Below are positions 46,529 to 57,341 of a stretch of DNA of 64,000 nt, in pieces. The translations under genes were made by a program, and so were the position numbers. How positions within the stretch are numbered: the first letter of the stretch is position 1; each line of letters begins with the position of its first letter. The stretch lies in the NCBI RefSeq assembly GCF_001049495.1, contig NZ_CDWI01000002.1, positions 1 through 64,000 on the forward strand, read 5' to 3'. The notes below the pieces were generated by a model. It did not search any database, was not told where the DNA came from, and worked only from the letters and a program-made list of their open reading frames with translations. The DNA is from Microbacterium sp. 3J1. Its GTDB lineage: Bacteria > Actinomycetota > Actinomycetes > Actinomycetales > Microbacteriaceae.

Positions 46529-47488
46529 CTACGAGGCCGGGGTCTCGGTCGCGGTCGGCTCGGGCGACGGCGACGGCGACTCGGTGGAGTAGTACGCGTC
46601 GCTGGCGACCGTGAGGACGAACTGCGAGAACTCGCTCGGGTCGTCGAGTGCCCCGACGTACGCCTCGCCGTTCACGACGATCATCGGCGCCGACGTGAGG
46701 ACGAGGTCCTCGGAGCCGTCGAGCGGCCCTTCGAGGGCGCGGGACGTGGCGTCCTTGGCCCAGGTCACGTAGTCCTGCTCCTCGATGCACGAGCGGACGG
46801 TCTTGGCGTTGTCCGCACCCACGGCGCCGGCGATGTCGGCGAGCTCGGCGTCGGAGAAGCCGTCGGTGTTGACCTCGGGCTGGTCGTCGAGCAGATCGTG
46901 GTTGAACGCGTAGAACTGCGCAGGCGAGTGCGTCGCCACGCAGGCTGCGGCGGCGGCCGCGCGCAGCGAGTACTTCGTGCCGTTCGAGCTCGCGGTCAGC
47001 AGCGCGACCGGGTGGTAGGTGACGCTCGCGGCGCCCTCGGTGATCCAGTTGACGAGCTGGCGTGCATTGGCGCGCTCGAACTCACCGGCATCCGGAGACA
47101 GGTAGTCCACGTACACGTGGATGTCGACCGTGCTCGCGGTCGTGGGCTCGGGGGTCGGGGCGGCCTCGCCGCCCGCCTCGGTCGCCTCGGGGCTCGGTGT
47201 CGCGGCCGCCGCGTCCGTGGACGCCGCCGATGCGCTGATCTCGGAGACGAGGATGCCGTCTCCGTCCATGCCCCCGGGGGTGAGCTGCGGCTTCGACACC
47301 TGCGCCGAGACGGCGAGGGTGACGGCGGTGCCGATCGCACCCACCGCGACGATGGCGAGCACCCCGAGGATGATCCGTCGCATGATGCGCGCCCTCGACT
47401 GCTGGGCATGCACCTTCTGTGCCTTCTCCCGCACGACCTCGCGCGAATTGCGAGGGCTGGGGACGTTCGGCGTCTCGTCGCTCGACAT
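46529..47488 (-). CDS. DsbA/thioredoxin-fold membrane protein without CxxC
   Basis: A 319-residue protein. A basic N-terminus and one membrane segment (about 36-60) precede a Pro/Glu/Ala linker (about 85-120). A thioredoxin_4 (DsbA-like) domain follows: VDIHVYVDYLSPDAGEFE, cis-proline loop TSAPMIVVNG (about 266-274) and a helical insert. The active-site CPxC of the family (YVDYxCPYC) is replaced by SPDA, so thiol-disulfide exchange is not expected; the only cysteines are at 183 and 234. A binding or scaffold role is inferred. agagga lies upstream of ATG 47488. Confidence 0.87.
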   Translation of the reverse strand: MSSDETPNVPSPRNSREVVREKAQKVHAQQSRARIMRRIILGVLAIVAVGAIGTAVTLAVSAQVSKPQLTPGGMDGDGILVSEISASAASTDAAAATPSPEATEAGGEAAPTPEPTTASTVDIHVYVDYLSPDAGEFERANARQLVNWITEGAASVTYHPVALLTASSNGTKYSLRAAAAAACVATHSPAQFYAFNHDLLDDQPEVNTDGFSDAELADIAGAVGADNAKTVRSCIEEQDYVTWAKDATSRALEGPLDGSEDLVLTSAPMIVVNGEAYVGALDDPSEFSQFVLTVASDAYYSTESPSPSPEPTATETPAS

Positions 47489-47717
47489 CGTTCCTCTTGA
47501 CAGTCTCAGGGGGGCAGGGTGGCCCGATCGCCACTCGGGCGGCGAACGCCGCGGAAACACGGCCGAGAACGATGTTAACCAGCCTGGCTGAGAAATACCC
47601 AGATGCCCCCGTTTCTGCCATACTGAACGCGACCCGATGAGGGGTCACGGCGGGTCACTCCGCCGCTCTATCACTACGGATCGTCCGGCACGTACCTGCC
47701 GGTGAAGGAGAAACACA

Positions 47718-48821
<1,104 letters not shown>

Positions 48822-48835
48822 TCGGATCCACGGAC

Positions 48836-48878
48836 GCGGCGCGGGCTGACTTCGGTCGCCCGCGCCGCTTCTTCTTTT
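48836..48878 (+). terminator. Rho-independent terminator after the sugar ATPase
   Basis: Perfect 11-bp GC-rich arms (48836-48846 with 48858-48868) followed by ttcttctttt. The DUF4032 gene starts 21 bp later. Confidence 0.9.
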
Positions 48879-48898
48879 CCCACCTCGTGAGGAGAGCA

Positions 48899-50200
48899 AT
48901 GCAGGACGCGCTGCGCATCACCGCGAGCACGGTCGACCCCGGGCTCCTCGCCCTCCCCTGGTCGACCGGCCTCGCCACCTGGCCCTCCGAGCACATCGTG
49001 TCGCTCCCGAAGGGCCTCTCCCGGCACCTCGTGCGCTTCGCCGACCTCTCGGGACGCGTCGTCGCGGTCAAGGAGACGACCGACGAGATGGCGAGGCGCG
49101 AGTACGACATGCTCGGCAACCTGCGCCGCCTCGATGTCCCGTGCGTCGAGCGGGTGGCTGTCATCGCGGGGCGAACGGATGCCGACGGCGAGCCGCTTCC
49201 CGCAGCCCTGGTCACCTCGCACCTGCGCTTCTCCATGCCGTATCGCGCGCTCTTCACCCGCGTGCTGCGTCCTGACACGGCCACCCGGCTCGTCGACGCT
49301 CTGGCCGTGCTGCTCGTGCGGCTGCACAACGTCGGCTTCTACTGGGGCGACGTGTCGCTCTCCAACACGCTGTTCCGCCGCGACGCCGGAGCCTTCGCCG
49401 CCTATCTCGTCGACGCCGAGACCGGTGAGCTGCACGAGGAGGGCCTGACCGACGGCCAGCGCGCCTACGACCTCGACCTCGCGCGCACGAACATCGCCGG
49501 TGAGGTGATGGACCTCGCCGCGGGCGGGCGCCTGGAGCACGGTGTCGACGCGATCGCGATCGCCGACGGCATCGTCTCGTCGTATCACTCGCTGTGGGCG
49601 GAGCTCACGGCACAGGAGTCGTTCGCCGCCGCCGAGACCTGGCGCATCACCGAACGCGTCGAGCGGCTCAACGCGCTCGGTTTCGACATCGACGAGATGT
49701 CGATGTCGACCACCTCCGACGGCACGGTCGTCGAGATCCAGCCGAAGGTCGTCGACGCCGGCCATCACCAGCGGCGCCTGATCCGCCTGACCGGACTCGA
49801 CGTCGAGGAGAACCAGGCTCGACGCCTGCTCAACGACCTGGACGAGTTCCGCGCGCGGTCGACCAAGCAGTGGGCCGAGGAGGAGATGTACGCGCACGAG
49901 TGGCTGACCCGGGTCTTCGAGCCCGTCGTCCGTGCGATCCCCTATGAACTGCGCACCAAGCTCGAGCCGGCCGAGGTGTTCCATCAGGTGCTCGAGCACC
50001 GCTGGTACCTCTCGCAGGCTCAGGGGCGCTCTGTTCCGCTGGCCGAGGTGCTGACGAGCTACATCAACGAGGTGCTACGGCATCGCCGCGATGAGGCGAC
50101 CATCATGGGACCGCCCACCGAGACGATGAGCCTGCCGGTCGTCACCGGCGCGAACCCCGTGTCCGATGACGACGAGGTGGACTGGCGCGACCTCGTCTGA
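48899..50200 (+). CDS. DUF4032 kinase-like protein
   Basis: A 433-residue protein. Residues about 30-180 have a protein-kinase-like pattern: VVAVKET (Lys58), RREYDML (Glu68), HNVGFYWGDVSLSNTLF (Asp151, Asn156) and YLVDAETGE (Asp172). These match the catalytic Lys, Glu, Asp, Asn and metal-binding Asp of kinases. The rest (about 200-410) is the DUF4032 domain. Substrate unknown. ATG 48899 has gaggaga upstream. It is separated from the sugar ATPase by a terminator but lies close to it. Confidence 0.85.
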   Translation: MQDALRITASTVDPGLLALPWSTGLATWPSEHIVSLPKGLSRHLVRFADLSGRVVAVKETTDEMARREYDMLGNLRRLDVPCVERVAVIAGRTDADGEPLPAALVTSHLRFSMPYRALFTRVLRPDTATRLVDALAVLLVRLHNVGFYWGDVSLSNTLFRRDAGAFAAYLVDAETGELHEEGLTDGQRAYDLDLARTNIAGEVMDLAAGGRLEHGVDAIAIADGIVSSYHSLWAELTAQESFAAAETWRITERVERLNALGFDIDEMSMSTTSDGTVVEIQPKVVDAGHHQRRLIRLTGLDVEENQARRLLNDLDEFRARSTKQWAEEEMYAHEWLTRVFEPVVRAIPYELRTKLEPAEVFHQVLEHRWYLSQAQGRSVPLAEVLTSYINEVLRHRRDEATIMGPPTETMSLPVVTGANPVSDDDEVDWRDLV

Positions 50201-50233
50201 GCTCCGCGATGGTCGCGGAGGTCCGACTCGGCG

Positions 50234-50875
50234 TCAGTAGCCGACGGTGAACCGCTCGCGGTGATGCGCAGGGCGCTCGATCTCGTCGACGACGGCGACC
50301 GCGAAATCCGCGCCGGAGATGAAGGAATTGCCGTCCGCATCGCGCACGAGCAGATCGCCGCCGTCACGGTAACGACCCGTGCGCTCGCCCTCGGCCCAGG
50401 GGCCGAACACCTCGGCCGGGTGGATGAAGAACCAGTCCAGCGCAGGGTCCGTCTCCTCGAGCAGGGCGAGCGAGTCGATGCCGACCTGCGCTTCGTGCCG
50501 GTACTCCTCGGGGAAGTCGAGGTCGAACAGTCGCGGGCCGCCCGGGGCGACGAGACTCCCGCCCGCTCCCCCCACGACACCCAGCCGGATGGGCGTGCCG
50601 GTGAGCAGCCCGACCACACCGGTGAGCGCATCGAGCACACTGTCGCTCATGTCGCCGCGGGGCGAGAGCGCCGAGACGACGGCATCCGCGTCGGCGAAGG
50701 TCCCCGTGAGCGGCGCCAGGTCGAGGACCGAGCCCTGCACGTAGGTCGCGCCGTCGACCGCATCGGTCGGCGTCGACCGCGAGATCGCGGTCACCTCATG
50801 ACCGCGACTCACCGCCTCGGCGACGATGTGCCGACCGGCATAGCCGGTGCCTCCGAGGACGACGATGCGCGCCAT
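50234..50875 (-). CDS. NAD(P)-binding oxidoreductase, NmrA-like
   Basis: A 213-residue short-chain Rossmann protein: MARIVVLGGTGYAGRHIVAEAVSRGHEV (NAD(P)-binding GGTGYAG), VVSALSPRGDM, LGVVGGAGGSL and DWFFIHPAEVFGP. It belongs to the NAD(P)H-binding (NmrA/YhfK-like) group, whose substrates are mostly unknown. ATG 50875 has aggag about 7 nt upstream. It follows rlmB by 8 bp on the same strand. Confidence 0.87.
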   Translation of the reverse strand: MARIVVLGGTGYAGRHIVAEAVSRGHEVTAISRSTPTDAVDGATYVQGSVLDLAPLTGTFADADAVVSALSPRGDMSDSVLDALTGVVGLLTGTPIRLGVVGGAGGSLVAPGGPRLFDLDFPEEYRHEAQVGIDSLALLEETDPALDWFFIHPAEVFGPWAEGERTGRYRDGGDLLVRDADGNSFISGADFAVAVVDEIERPAHHRERFTVGY

Positions 50876-50883
50876 GAATGCTC

Positions 50884-51888
50884 CTACTTCGCGTTGCGGA
50901 TGGTCGAGACCTGGTAGAGCGCGACCGAGGTCGCGATACCGGCGTTGAGCGACTCGGTCGCCGTCGAGATCGGGATCGAGACGATCTGATCGCACGTCTC
51001 AGCGACGAGGCGCGAGAGCCCCTTGCCCTCGGAGCCGACCACGATGACGACGGGACGGTCGGCCAGCTGCAGCTCGGGCAGCTGCACGTCGCCGTCGCCG
51101 TCGAGCCCGAGCACGAAGACGCCCTGCTTCTTGAACTCCTTGAGCTGGGTCGTCAGGTTCGTGGCCAGGGCCACGGGCAGACGCGCCGCCGCGCCGGCGC
51201 TGGTCTTCCATGCCGCCGAGTTGACGCCAGCCGAGCGGCGCTGCGGAAGCACCAGACCATGAGCGCCGAACGCCGCCGCCGAACGGATGATCGCACCGAG
51301 GTTGCGCGGATCGGTGATGCCGTCGAGGGCCACGAACAGCGGCACCTCTCGACGGTCGATGACCTTCTCGAGGAGGTCCTGCGGGTGCGCGTACTCGTAC
51401 GGCGGCACCTTGATGGCGACGCCCTGGTGCACGCCGTCGAACCCGGCCATGCGGTCGAGCTCCTGCCGGGTGACCTCGAGCACGGGGATGCCGCGGTGGG
51501 TCGCGATCGACAGCATCTCCTTGACGCGGTCGTCCATCTCGACGCGCTGCGCGATGTAGAACGCCGATGCCGGGATCTTGGCGCGAAGCGCCTCGAGCAC
51601 CGAGTTGCGGCCGGTGACGACCTCGGTCTCGGTGGTGTTGTCCTTCGCGCGAGCGCTGCGGTTGGGGTTTCCGCCGGAGGTCTGCCGCTGCCCCGGCTTG
51701 CCCTTGCCACCTGAGGCGGCGTAGCGCTCGGCCGCAGCCTTGCGCTTGCCGGCGGGGTGCCAGGCGCGGTCCTCCGCCTTGGGGGTCGGTCCGCGGCCTT
51801 CCAGCGCCTTGCGTCCGAGTCCGCCGGTGCCCTTGGTGGGGCCCTTCTTGTTTCCCTTGTTCGCGCCGGGGCGCTGTGGCTTAGCCAT
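50884..51888 (-). CDS. rlmB: 23S rRNA (guanosine-2'-O-)-methyltransferase RlmB
   Basis: A 334-residue SpoU/TrmH-type methyltransferase. A basic, disordered N-terminal extension (about 1-95, Lys/Gly/Pro-rich) is followed by the substrate-binding domain (TGRNSVLEALRAKIPASAFYIA) and the knotted SPOUT domain. Its motifs are LDGITDPRNLGAIIRSAAAFGAHGLVLP, VVGSEGKGLSRLV and IPISTATESLNAGIATSVALYQV. Methylates G2251-equivalent 23S rRNA. Its ATG overlaps the cysS stop by 8 bp. Confidence 0.93.
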   Translation of the reverse strand: MAKPQRPGANKGNKKGPTKGTGGLGRKALEGRGPTPKAEDRAWHPAGKRKAAAERYAASGGKGKPGQRQTSGGNPNRSARAKDNTTETEVVTGRNSVLEALRAKIPASAFYIAQRVEMDDRVKEMLSIATHRGIPVLEVTRQELDRMAGFDGVHQGVAIKVPPYEYAHPQDLLEKVIDRREVPLFVALDGITDPRNLGAIIRSAAAFGAHGLVLPQRRSAGVNSAAWKTSAGAAARLPVALATNLTTQLKEFKKQGVFVLGLDGDGDVQLPELQLADRPVVIVVGSEGKGLSRLVAETCDQIVSIPISTATESLNAGIATSVALYQVSTIRNAK

Positions 51889-53287
51889 CGATACTCCAAT
51901 GAGTTCCGGCCGGAGTGTCCTCCAGCGTGATTCCTGCGGCGGCGATCGCGTCACGGATGCGATCCGCCGCCGCCCAGTCCTTGTCAGCGCGCGCCTGGGC
52001 GCGCTGGGTGATCATCGTATGCACGAGGGCATCGAGAGCGGATGCCGAGGCTCCGCCACCCCCACGCCACTCGGGCGACAGAGGGTTGATGCCGAGCACG
52101 AGCGTCATGTCGTGCACGTCCGAGACGTCCTGCCGCGCCTGATCGACACGTCCGGCATCGAGGTGGGCGTTGCCCGACCGGACGCTCTCGTGGATGACCG
52201 CGAGCGCCCGGGGAACGCCGAGGTCGTCGTCCATGGCCTCGGTGAACGCCGTCGGGAGGCCTTCCCTGTGCTCGGCCCCGCGGGCGGGCGCCATGCGATC
52301 GCCGCGCTCGAGGAAGGTGCGGATGCGCCCGAGCGCCGCCTCCGCCTCGAACCAGGACGATTCCGAGAGGTCGAGGCTCGAGCGGTAGTGCGCGGCCGCG
52401 AGTGCGTAGCGCACCACGAGCGGGTCGTGCTCGGCGATGACGTCGGCGGCGAGCGTGAAGTTGCCCAGCGACTTGGACATCTTCTGTCCGTCGACCGTCA
52501 CCAGACCGTTGTGCACCCAGTAGCGGGCGAAGCCGTCTCCGGCGGCCGTCGACTGGGCGAGCTCGTTCTCATGGTGCGGGAAGCGCAGGTCGAGACCCCC
52601 GCCGTGGATGTCGAACTCGGAGCCGAGGTAGCGCTTCGACATGGCGGAGCACTCGATGTGCCAGCCGGGGCGGCCGGTTCCCCAGGGCGCCTGCCACGTG
52701 GCATCCGCCGGTTCATCGGGCTTGGCGCCCTTCCACAGCGCGAAGTCCTGCGGGGCGCGCTTGCCGCGCGGGTCGGCGTCCTCGGCCGCTTCCATGGCGT
52801 CGATCGACTGGTGCGTGAGCGACCCGTAGTCCGCCCACGAGCGCACGTCGAAGTACACGTCGCCCGAGCCGTCGGGCGCCGGGTAGGCGTGCCCGCGCTC
52901 GATGAGCGTCGCGATGATCTCCTGCATCTGCGGCACCGAGGCCGTGGCCCGCGGCTCATACGTCGGCGGGAGGATGCCGACGCCGGCATATGCCGCCGTG
53001 AACTCCTGCTCCATCCGGTACGCCAGCGCCCACCAGGGCTCGGCGTCCGTCGCGTTCGCGAGCACCTTGTCGTCGATGTCGGTGATGTTGCGGACGAAGG
53101 TCACACGGCCGTATCGCTTGGCCAGCCAACGGCGCAGCAGATCGAAGCTGAGCGCAGCGCGGACGTGCCCGATGTGCGGACCGGACTGCACGGTGGGTCC
53201 GCAGACGTACATCGTGATGTTCTCGGGATCGAGAGGCACGAAGTCGCGCAGCGATGCGGCGCGGGTGTCGTAGAGGCGGAGTGTCAC
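51881..53287 (-). CDS. cysS: Cysteinyl-tRNA synthetase
   Basis: A 468-residue class I synthetase. Zinc ligand in [12 protein letters not shown] motif as [22 protein letters not shown] and HHENELAQS for zinc and cysteine, and KMSKSLGN. C-terminal DALR-like region [17 protein letters not shown] start. Clustered with rlmB and, farther upstream, ispDF and carD on the same strand, an arrangement common in actinobacteria. Confidence 0.96.
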   Translation of the reverse strand: MTLRLYDTRAASLRDFVPLDPENITMYVCGPTVQSGPHIGHVRAALSFDLLRRWLAKRYGRVTFVRNITDIDDKVLANATDAEPWWALAYRMEQEFTAAYAGVGILPPTYEPRATASVPQMQEIIATLIERGHAYPAPDGSGDVYFDVRSWADYGSLTHQSIDAMEAAEDADPRGKRAPQDFALWKGAKPDEPADATWQAPWGTGRPGWHIECSAMSKRYLGSEFDIHGGGLDLRFPHHENELAQSTAAGDGFARYWVHNGLVTVDGQKMSKSLGNFTLAADVIAEHDPLVVRYALAAAHYRSSLDLSESSWFEAEAALGRIRTFLERGDRMAPARGAEHREGLPTAFTEAMDDDLGVPRALAVIHESVRSGNAHLDAGRVDQARQDVSDVHDMTLVLGINPLSPEWRGGGGASASALDALVHTMITQRAQARADKDWAAADRIRDAIAAAGITLEDTPAGTHWSIDG

Positions 53288-53336
53288 CGCACAAGCTTAC
53301 CGGGCGGCCGATGCCGAAACCTGGATGAGTCGGGGC

Positions 53337-54713
53337 TCAGCCCGCGACGAAGGACAGGCGTCGGTTGGCGAACTCGCCGATGCCGATCGGTCCCATCTCG
53401 CGGCCGAACCCCGAGCGCTTCACGCCGCCGAACGGAAGCTCCGCGGCCTCGGCGGCGATGATGTTGACGTGGGTCATGCCCGCCTCCAGCTGCGCGGCGA
53501 TGCGGGCAGCCCGTGCCTCGTCGGTGGAGAACACCGAGCCGCCGAGCCCCATGTCGCAGTCGTTCGCGAGTGCGAGTGCCTCCTCGTCGCTGGATACCCG
53601 GTACACCGTCGCGACGGGCCCGAAGATCTCCTCCCGGTACGAATCGGAGTCGCGGGGCACCCCGACCAGAACGGCCGGCGAGTAGTGGGCGCCCGGCCCG
53701 TCGGAGAGCACTCCCCCGGCCAGGAGGGTCGCCCCGGCCGCCACCGCACGCTGCACCTGGGCGTCCACGGTCTCCGCCGCCGTCCTCGTCGAGAGCGGCA
53801 CGAACTCGCCCTCTGCGAGGTCGAGCTGATCCCCGGGGACGAGTCCCTCGGCGAGCCGCACGAGCTCGGCGACGAACTCGTCGTGGATGTCGTCCATGAC
53901 GATCAGTCGCTTGTTCGAGTTGCAGACCTGGCCGCCGTTGTACACGCGGAAGTCCCACGCCTTCTTCGCCACGGCGGCGACGTCGTCGGCATCCAGCACG
54001 ATCATCGGGTCGATGCCGCCGAGCTCCAGCACCGCCTTCTTCAGGTGCCTTCCCGCCTGAGCGCCGATGATCGCTCCGGCGCGTTCGGAGCCGGTCAGCG
54101 AGACCCCCTGCACCCGGGGGTCGGCGATCATCGCCGCGATCTGGTCATGCGAGGCGAAGACGTTCTGATATCCGCCGACGGGCACGCCGGCCTCCTCCAT
54201 GATCGTCTGGATGGCGAGCGACGAGCGCGGGCAGATCTCCGCATGCTTGAGGAGGATGGTGTTCCCCAGCAGCAGGTTGGGCGCGGCGAAGCGGGCGACC
54301 TGGTAGTACGGGAAGTTCCACGGCATGACGCCGAGCAGCACGCCGATGGGCCGATGCTCGATGTACGCCTTGCCGGGGATGGTGCTGGGGATCTCGACAT
54401 CGGTGATCAGCCCGGGCCCGTGGACGCCGTAGTACTCGATGATCGACGCGGCGAACTCGACCTCGTCGATCGCCTCGGCGATCGACTTGCCCATCTCGAG
54501 TGCGATGTGGCCGGCGAGCTCGTCCTTGCGCTCCTCGAAGAGCTCGGCGACGCGACGGACGACGGCGGCGCGCTCCTGCACGCTGCGCCCGCGCCATTCG
54601 CCGTAGGCGGAGTCGGCGGCCGCGACGGCATCCTCGATCTGCGCGTCGGTGGCGGTCTCGAACGCCTCCACGACCTCGCCCGTCGCCGGGTTCTGAACTC
54701 GGTACCCGCTCAT
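53337..54713 (-). CDS. NAD(P)-dependent aldehyde dehydrogenase, succinate-semialdehyde type
   Basis: A 458-residue aldehyde dehydrogenase. PWNFPYYQVARFAAPNLLLGN, SLTGSERAG, catalytic Glu230 (VLELGGIDP), catalytic Cys264 (YNGGQVCNSNKR) and EEIFGPV are intact. It resembles the GabD/Sad group acting on succinate semialdehyde and similar aldehydes. ATG 54713 is preferred to an in-frame upstream start at 54746. It sits between ispDF and cysS with no obvious pathway link. Confidence 0.92.
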   Translation of the reverse strand: MSGYRVQNPATGEVVEAFETATDAQIEDAVAAADSAYGEWRGRSVQERAAVVRRVAELFEERKDELAGHIALEMGKSIAEAIDEVEFAASIIEYYGVHGPGLITDVEIPSTIPGKAYIEHRPIGVLLGVMPWNFPYYQVARFAAPNLLLGNTILLKHAEICPRSSLAIQTIMEEAGVPVGGYQNVFASHDQIAAMIADPRVQGVSLTGSERAGAIIGAQAGRHLKKAVLELGGIDPMIVLDADDVAAVAKKAWDFRVYNGGQVCNSNKRLIVMDDIHDEFVAELVRLAEGLVPGDQLDLAEGEFVPLSTRTAAETVDAQVQRAVAAGATLLAGGVLSDGPGAHYSPAVLVGVPRDSDSYREEIFGPVATVYRVSSDEEALALANDCDMGLGGSVFSTDEARAARIAAQLEAGMTHVNIIAAEAAELPFGGVKRSGFGREMGPIGIGEFANRRLSFVAG

Positions 54714-54807
54714 ATCGTTCCTCACTCGGTCGGGAGCACGGCGCATCGTCGGAGCCGTCGGTCTCGATGGTCGCGCGGGATGCCCACCGAACGCAAGTCG
54801 ACGCGGG

Positions 54808-56028
54808 TCAGCGCGGCACGATCATCGCGATGGCGGTCACGGCGATGCCCTCGCCTCGGCCGGTGAACCCCAGTCCGTCCGTCGTCGTGGCGGTGATCGA
54901 GACCGGAGCGCCGCCGAGCGCCTCGGACAGCACCTGCTGCGCCTCTGCGCGCCGAGCGCTGAACCGTGGCCTGTTGCCCTGGAACTGGGCCGACACGTTG
55001 CCGATCGCGAACCCGGCCTGGGCGAGCAGCTCCGCCGTGCGTGCGAGGAACACCGCGGCGTGCGCGCCCGCGTACTCAGGGTGCGCCGTGCCGAAGTGCT
55101 GTCCGATGTCGCCCAGCCCCGCGGCACCCAGCAGCGCGTCGACGATCGCATGGGCCACGGCGTCGCCGTCGGAGTGGCCCGAGAGCGCCGGCTCCCCCGG
55201 CCACTCGAGGCCGGCGAGCCACAGGTCGCCCTCGCCGCCGAAGGCATGCACGTCGGTGCCGATCCCCACGCGGGGGACGGATGCCGTGGGCGCCGTGCCG
55301 CCGGCATCGGGGACCGTCGCGAAGGCGGGCGCGGCCGCCGACGACAGCAGGTGACGGGCGCGGTCGAGGTCGGCGGGCGTGGTGATCTTGAAGCCGGAGG
55401 GCGCGCCGTCGATCCGGCGCACGGCATGGCCGGCGGCCGCGAAGAGCGCGGCGTCGTCGGTGTACTCGTCGCCGCGGGAGAGCGCCGCGGCATACGCCTG
55501 CTCGAGGAGATCGCGAGGGAACCCCTGGGGCGTCATCGCGGCCGCCAGCTCCGACCGGTCGACGGGTCCGACGACGGCCTCGCCGTCGACGCGCTTCAGG
55601 GTGTCGACGACCGGGAGTGCAGGGATCACGCCCGTCTGCCCGTCGACGGCTGCGACCACGGCGTCGATCGTCTCCGGGGGCGTCAGCGCGCGCGCCGCAT
55701 CGTGGACGAGCACGGTCCGCACGTCGCCCCACAGCGCGGAGAGCCCTGCGGCGACCGACTGCTGCCTGGTGTCACCGCCGGTGACGACGCGTCCGAGTTC
55801 GGCGCGATCGCCGGCGGCAGCGAGGAGCTCGGCCTCTGCGTCGCCTTCGAATCCCGGCGGGGCGACGACGACGACCTGGGCGGGACCCGCGGCGAAGACG
55901 CCGTCGAGGGCGTGTCGCAGGATCGAATGGGTGTCGATGCCGACGAAGGCCTTGGGGGCACCGGCGTCCAGCCTGGTGCCGGATCCGGCGGCGACGACGA
56001 TGATCGCGGTGTGCGGGACGGGAAGCAT
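54808..56028 (-). CDS. ispDF: Bifunctional IspD/IspF MEP-pathway enzyme
   Basis: A 406-residue fusion. Residues 1-230 are IspD ([41 protein letters not shown]), making CDP-methylerythritol. Residues about 250-406 are IspF ([42 protein letters not shown]), making the cyclodiphosphate. Both active-site sets look complete. It supplies IPP/DMAPP to the carotenoid operon elsewhere in the window. ATG 56028 has aggggc about 7 nt upstream; a GTG at 56034 is possible. Downstream of carD. Confidence 0.95.
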   Translation of the reverse strand: MLPVPHTAIIVVAAGSGTRLDAGAPKAFVGIDTHSILRHALDGVFAAGPAQVVVVAPPGFEGDAEAELLAAAGDRAELGRVVTGGDTRQQSVAAGLSALWGDVRTVLVHDAARALTPPETIDAVVAAVDGQTGVIPALPVVDTLKRVDGEAVVGPVDRSELAAAMTPQGFPRDLLEQAYAAALSRGDEYTDDAALFAAAGHAVRRIDGAPSGFKITTPADLDRARHLLSSAAAPAFATVPDAGGTAPTASVPRVGIGTDVHAFGGEGDLWLAGLEWPGEPALSGHSDGDAVAHAIVDALLGAAGLGDIGQHFGTAHPEYAGAHAAVFLARTAELLAQAGFAIGNVSAQFQGNRPRFSARRAEAQQVLSEALGGAPVSITATTTDGLGFTGRGEGIAVTAIAMIVPR

Positions 56029-56062
56029 GCTCACGCCCCTCACGTTACCGGCGCAGACGAAA

Positions 56063-56090
56063 GAAGGCGGATGCCGAAGCACCCGCCTTC
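56063..56090 (-). terminator. Terminator between carD and ispDF
   Basis: 8-bp arms gaaggcgg/ccgccttc (56063-56070 with 56083-56090) followed on the minus strand by tttcg. A moderate stem just after the carD stop; it may only partly separate carD from ispDF. Confidence 0.55.
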
Positions 56091-56105
56091 ATGTCTCGGA
56101 TCCGC

Positions 56106-56588
56106 TCAGGACGCGAGGACCTCGTCGAGCAGGGCGCCCGCCTTGTCCTCGTCGATCTTCTCGGCGAGCGCGAGCTCGGAGATGAGGATCTGACGAGCCT
56201 TCGCCAGCATCCGCTTCTCGCCCGCGGACAGCCCGCGATCCTGATCCCGACGCCACAGATCGCGCACGACCTCGCTCACCTTGATCACATCGCCGGAGGC
56301 GAGCTTCTCGAGGTTCGCCTTGTAACGGCGCGACCAGTTGGTGGGCTCTTCGGTGAACGGAGCCCGCAGCACCTCGAACACATGGTCGAGGCCCTCCTTG
56401 CCGATCACATCGCGAACGCCCACGAGATCGACGTTCTCAGCGGGCACCTCGATGATGAGGTCCCCCTGGGTGACGTTGAGCTTCAGGTATTTCTTCGCCT
56501 CGCCCTTGATGATGCGCTCCTTGACCTCGATGATGGTCGCAGCGCCATGGTGCGGATAGACGACAGTCTCGCCAACCTCAAAAAGCAT
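56106..56588 (-). CDS. carD: CarD-family transcriptional regulator
   Basis: A 160-residue RNA-polymerase-binding regulator that stabilises open complexes. The N-terminal RNAP-interaction (Tudor-like) domain begins [19 protein letters not shown], and the C-terminal DNA-binding helices include [18 protein letters not shown] and [25 protein letters not shown] 56588 with aaagga upstream is the family start. carD-ispD-ispF order is typical of actinobacteria. Confidence 0.96.
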   Translation of the reverse strand: MLFEVGETVVYPHHGAATIIEVKERIIKGEAKKYLKLNVTQGDLIIEVPAENVDLVGVRDVIGKEGLDHVFEVLRAPFTEEPTNWSRRYKANLEKLASGDVIKVSEVVRDLWRRDQDRGLSAGEKRMLAKARQILISELALAEKIDEDKAGALLDEVLAS

Positions 56589-56723
56589 AAAAACGTGTCC
56601 TTTCGGCAACCTCAAGGATACCACAGGGGTGATGCGCTAAGGTTCGCGCCCCCACGTCCTGAGTCCGCCCTCTCCGTACGCATAGAATGGATGCGGATAT
56701 CCCGTCGGACCTCAGGAGGACCC

Positions 56724-57260
56724 GTGAAATCGCGCCTTGTCGCATCTGCCGCCATCAGCGCCCTCGTTCTTCTCGGCGCGACCGGTTGCACGTTCATCTC
56801 GCCGCAGGCGACGACGATCGAGTACTCCGCCTCCGACGGCGTCAACGTCTCGGACTCCGACGGCCCCATCGACGTGCGCAACGCCTTCATCGTCGCCAAC
56901 GAGGACGGCTCGGTCGGCAACTTCGTGGCCGCGGTCGTGAACGCCACCGGCGAAGAGGCGACGCTCACGATCACGATCGACGGCCTCGAGCCGATGACCG
57001 TCACCGTGCCGGCGAACCGGACCATCAGCTTCGGCGCCGAGGGCGAGGAGCCGAAGCGCATCGACGGCCTCGACACCATGCCGGGCGCCACTCTCGAGAT
57101 GCACTTCCAGTCCGGCGACGGCGCGGGCACGAAGGCCGAGATCCCGGTGCTCGACGGCTCGCTGTCGTACTACGCCGACCTCGTGCCCACCGAGACGAAG
57201 CCCGAGCGCTCTGCGACGCCGGTGCCCACCGACACGGCGGCACCCGCTCCGCAGGAGTGA
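56724..57260 (+). CDS. Predicted lipoprotein, function unknown
   Basis: A 178-residue secreted lipoprotein. Signal peptide MKSRLVASAAISALVLLGATGC with lipobox LGATGC (Cys22). The mature part has a beta-rich pattern (GVNVSDSDGPIDVRNAFIVANEDG, NATGEEATLTITIDG) suggestive of an immunoglobulin-like domain, then a Thr/Pro/Ala tail. GTG 56724 has aggagga 4 nt upstream. Divergent from carD, followed by a terminator. Function unknown. Confidence 0.85.
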   Translation: MKSRLVASAAISALVLLGATGCTFISPQATTIEYSASDGVNVSDSDGPIDVRNAFIVANEDGSVGNFVAAVVNATGEEATLTITIDGLEPMTVTVPANRTISFGAEGEEPKRIDGLDTMPGATLEMHFQSGDGAGTKAEIPVLDGSLSYYADLVPTETKPERSATPVPTDTAAPAPQE

Positions 57261-57280
57261 CCAGAGACCACCGCAGCGAA

Positions 57281-57308
57281 GAGGCCGACACCCGCGGGTG
57301 TCGGCCTC
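57281..57308. terminator. Bidirectional terminator hairpin
   Basis: Perfect 13-bp arms (57281-57293 with 57296-57308) between the convergent lipoprotein and regX3-like genes. Confidence 0.85.
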
Positions 57309-57341
57309 TCGCGTATCAGGCCCCAAGGGCGGGCGCTCGCC

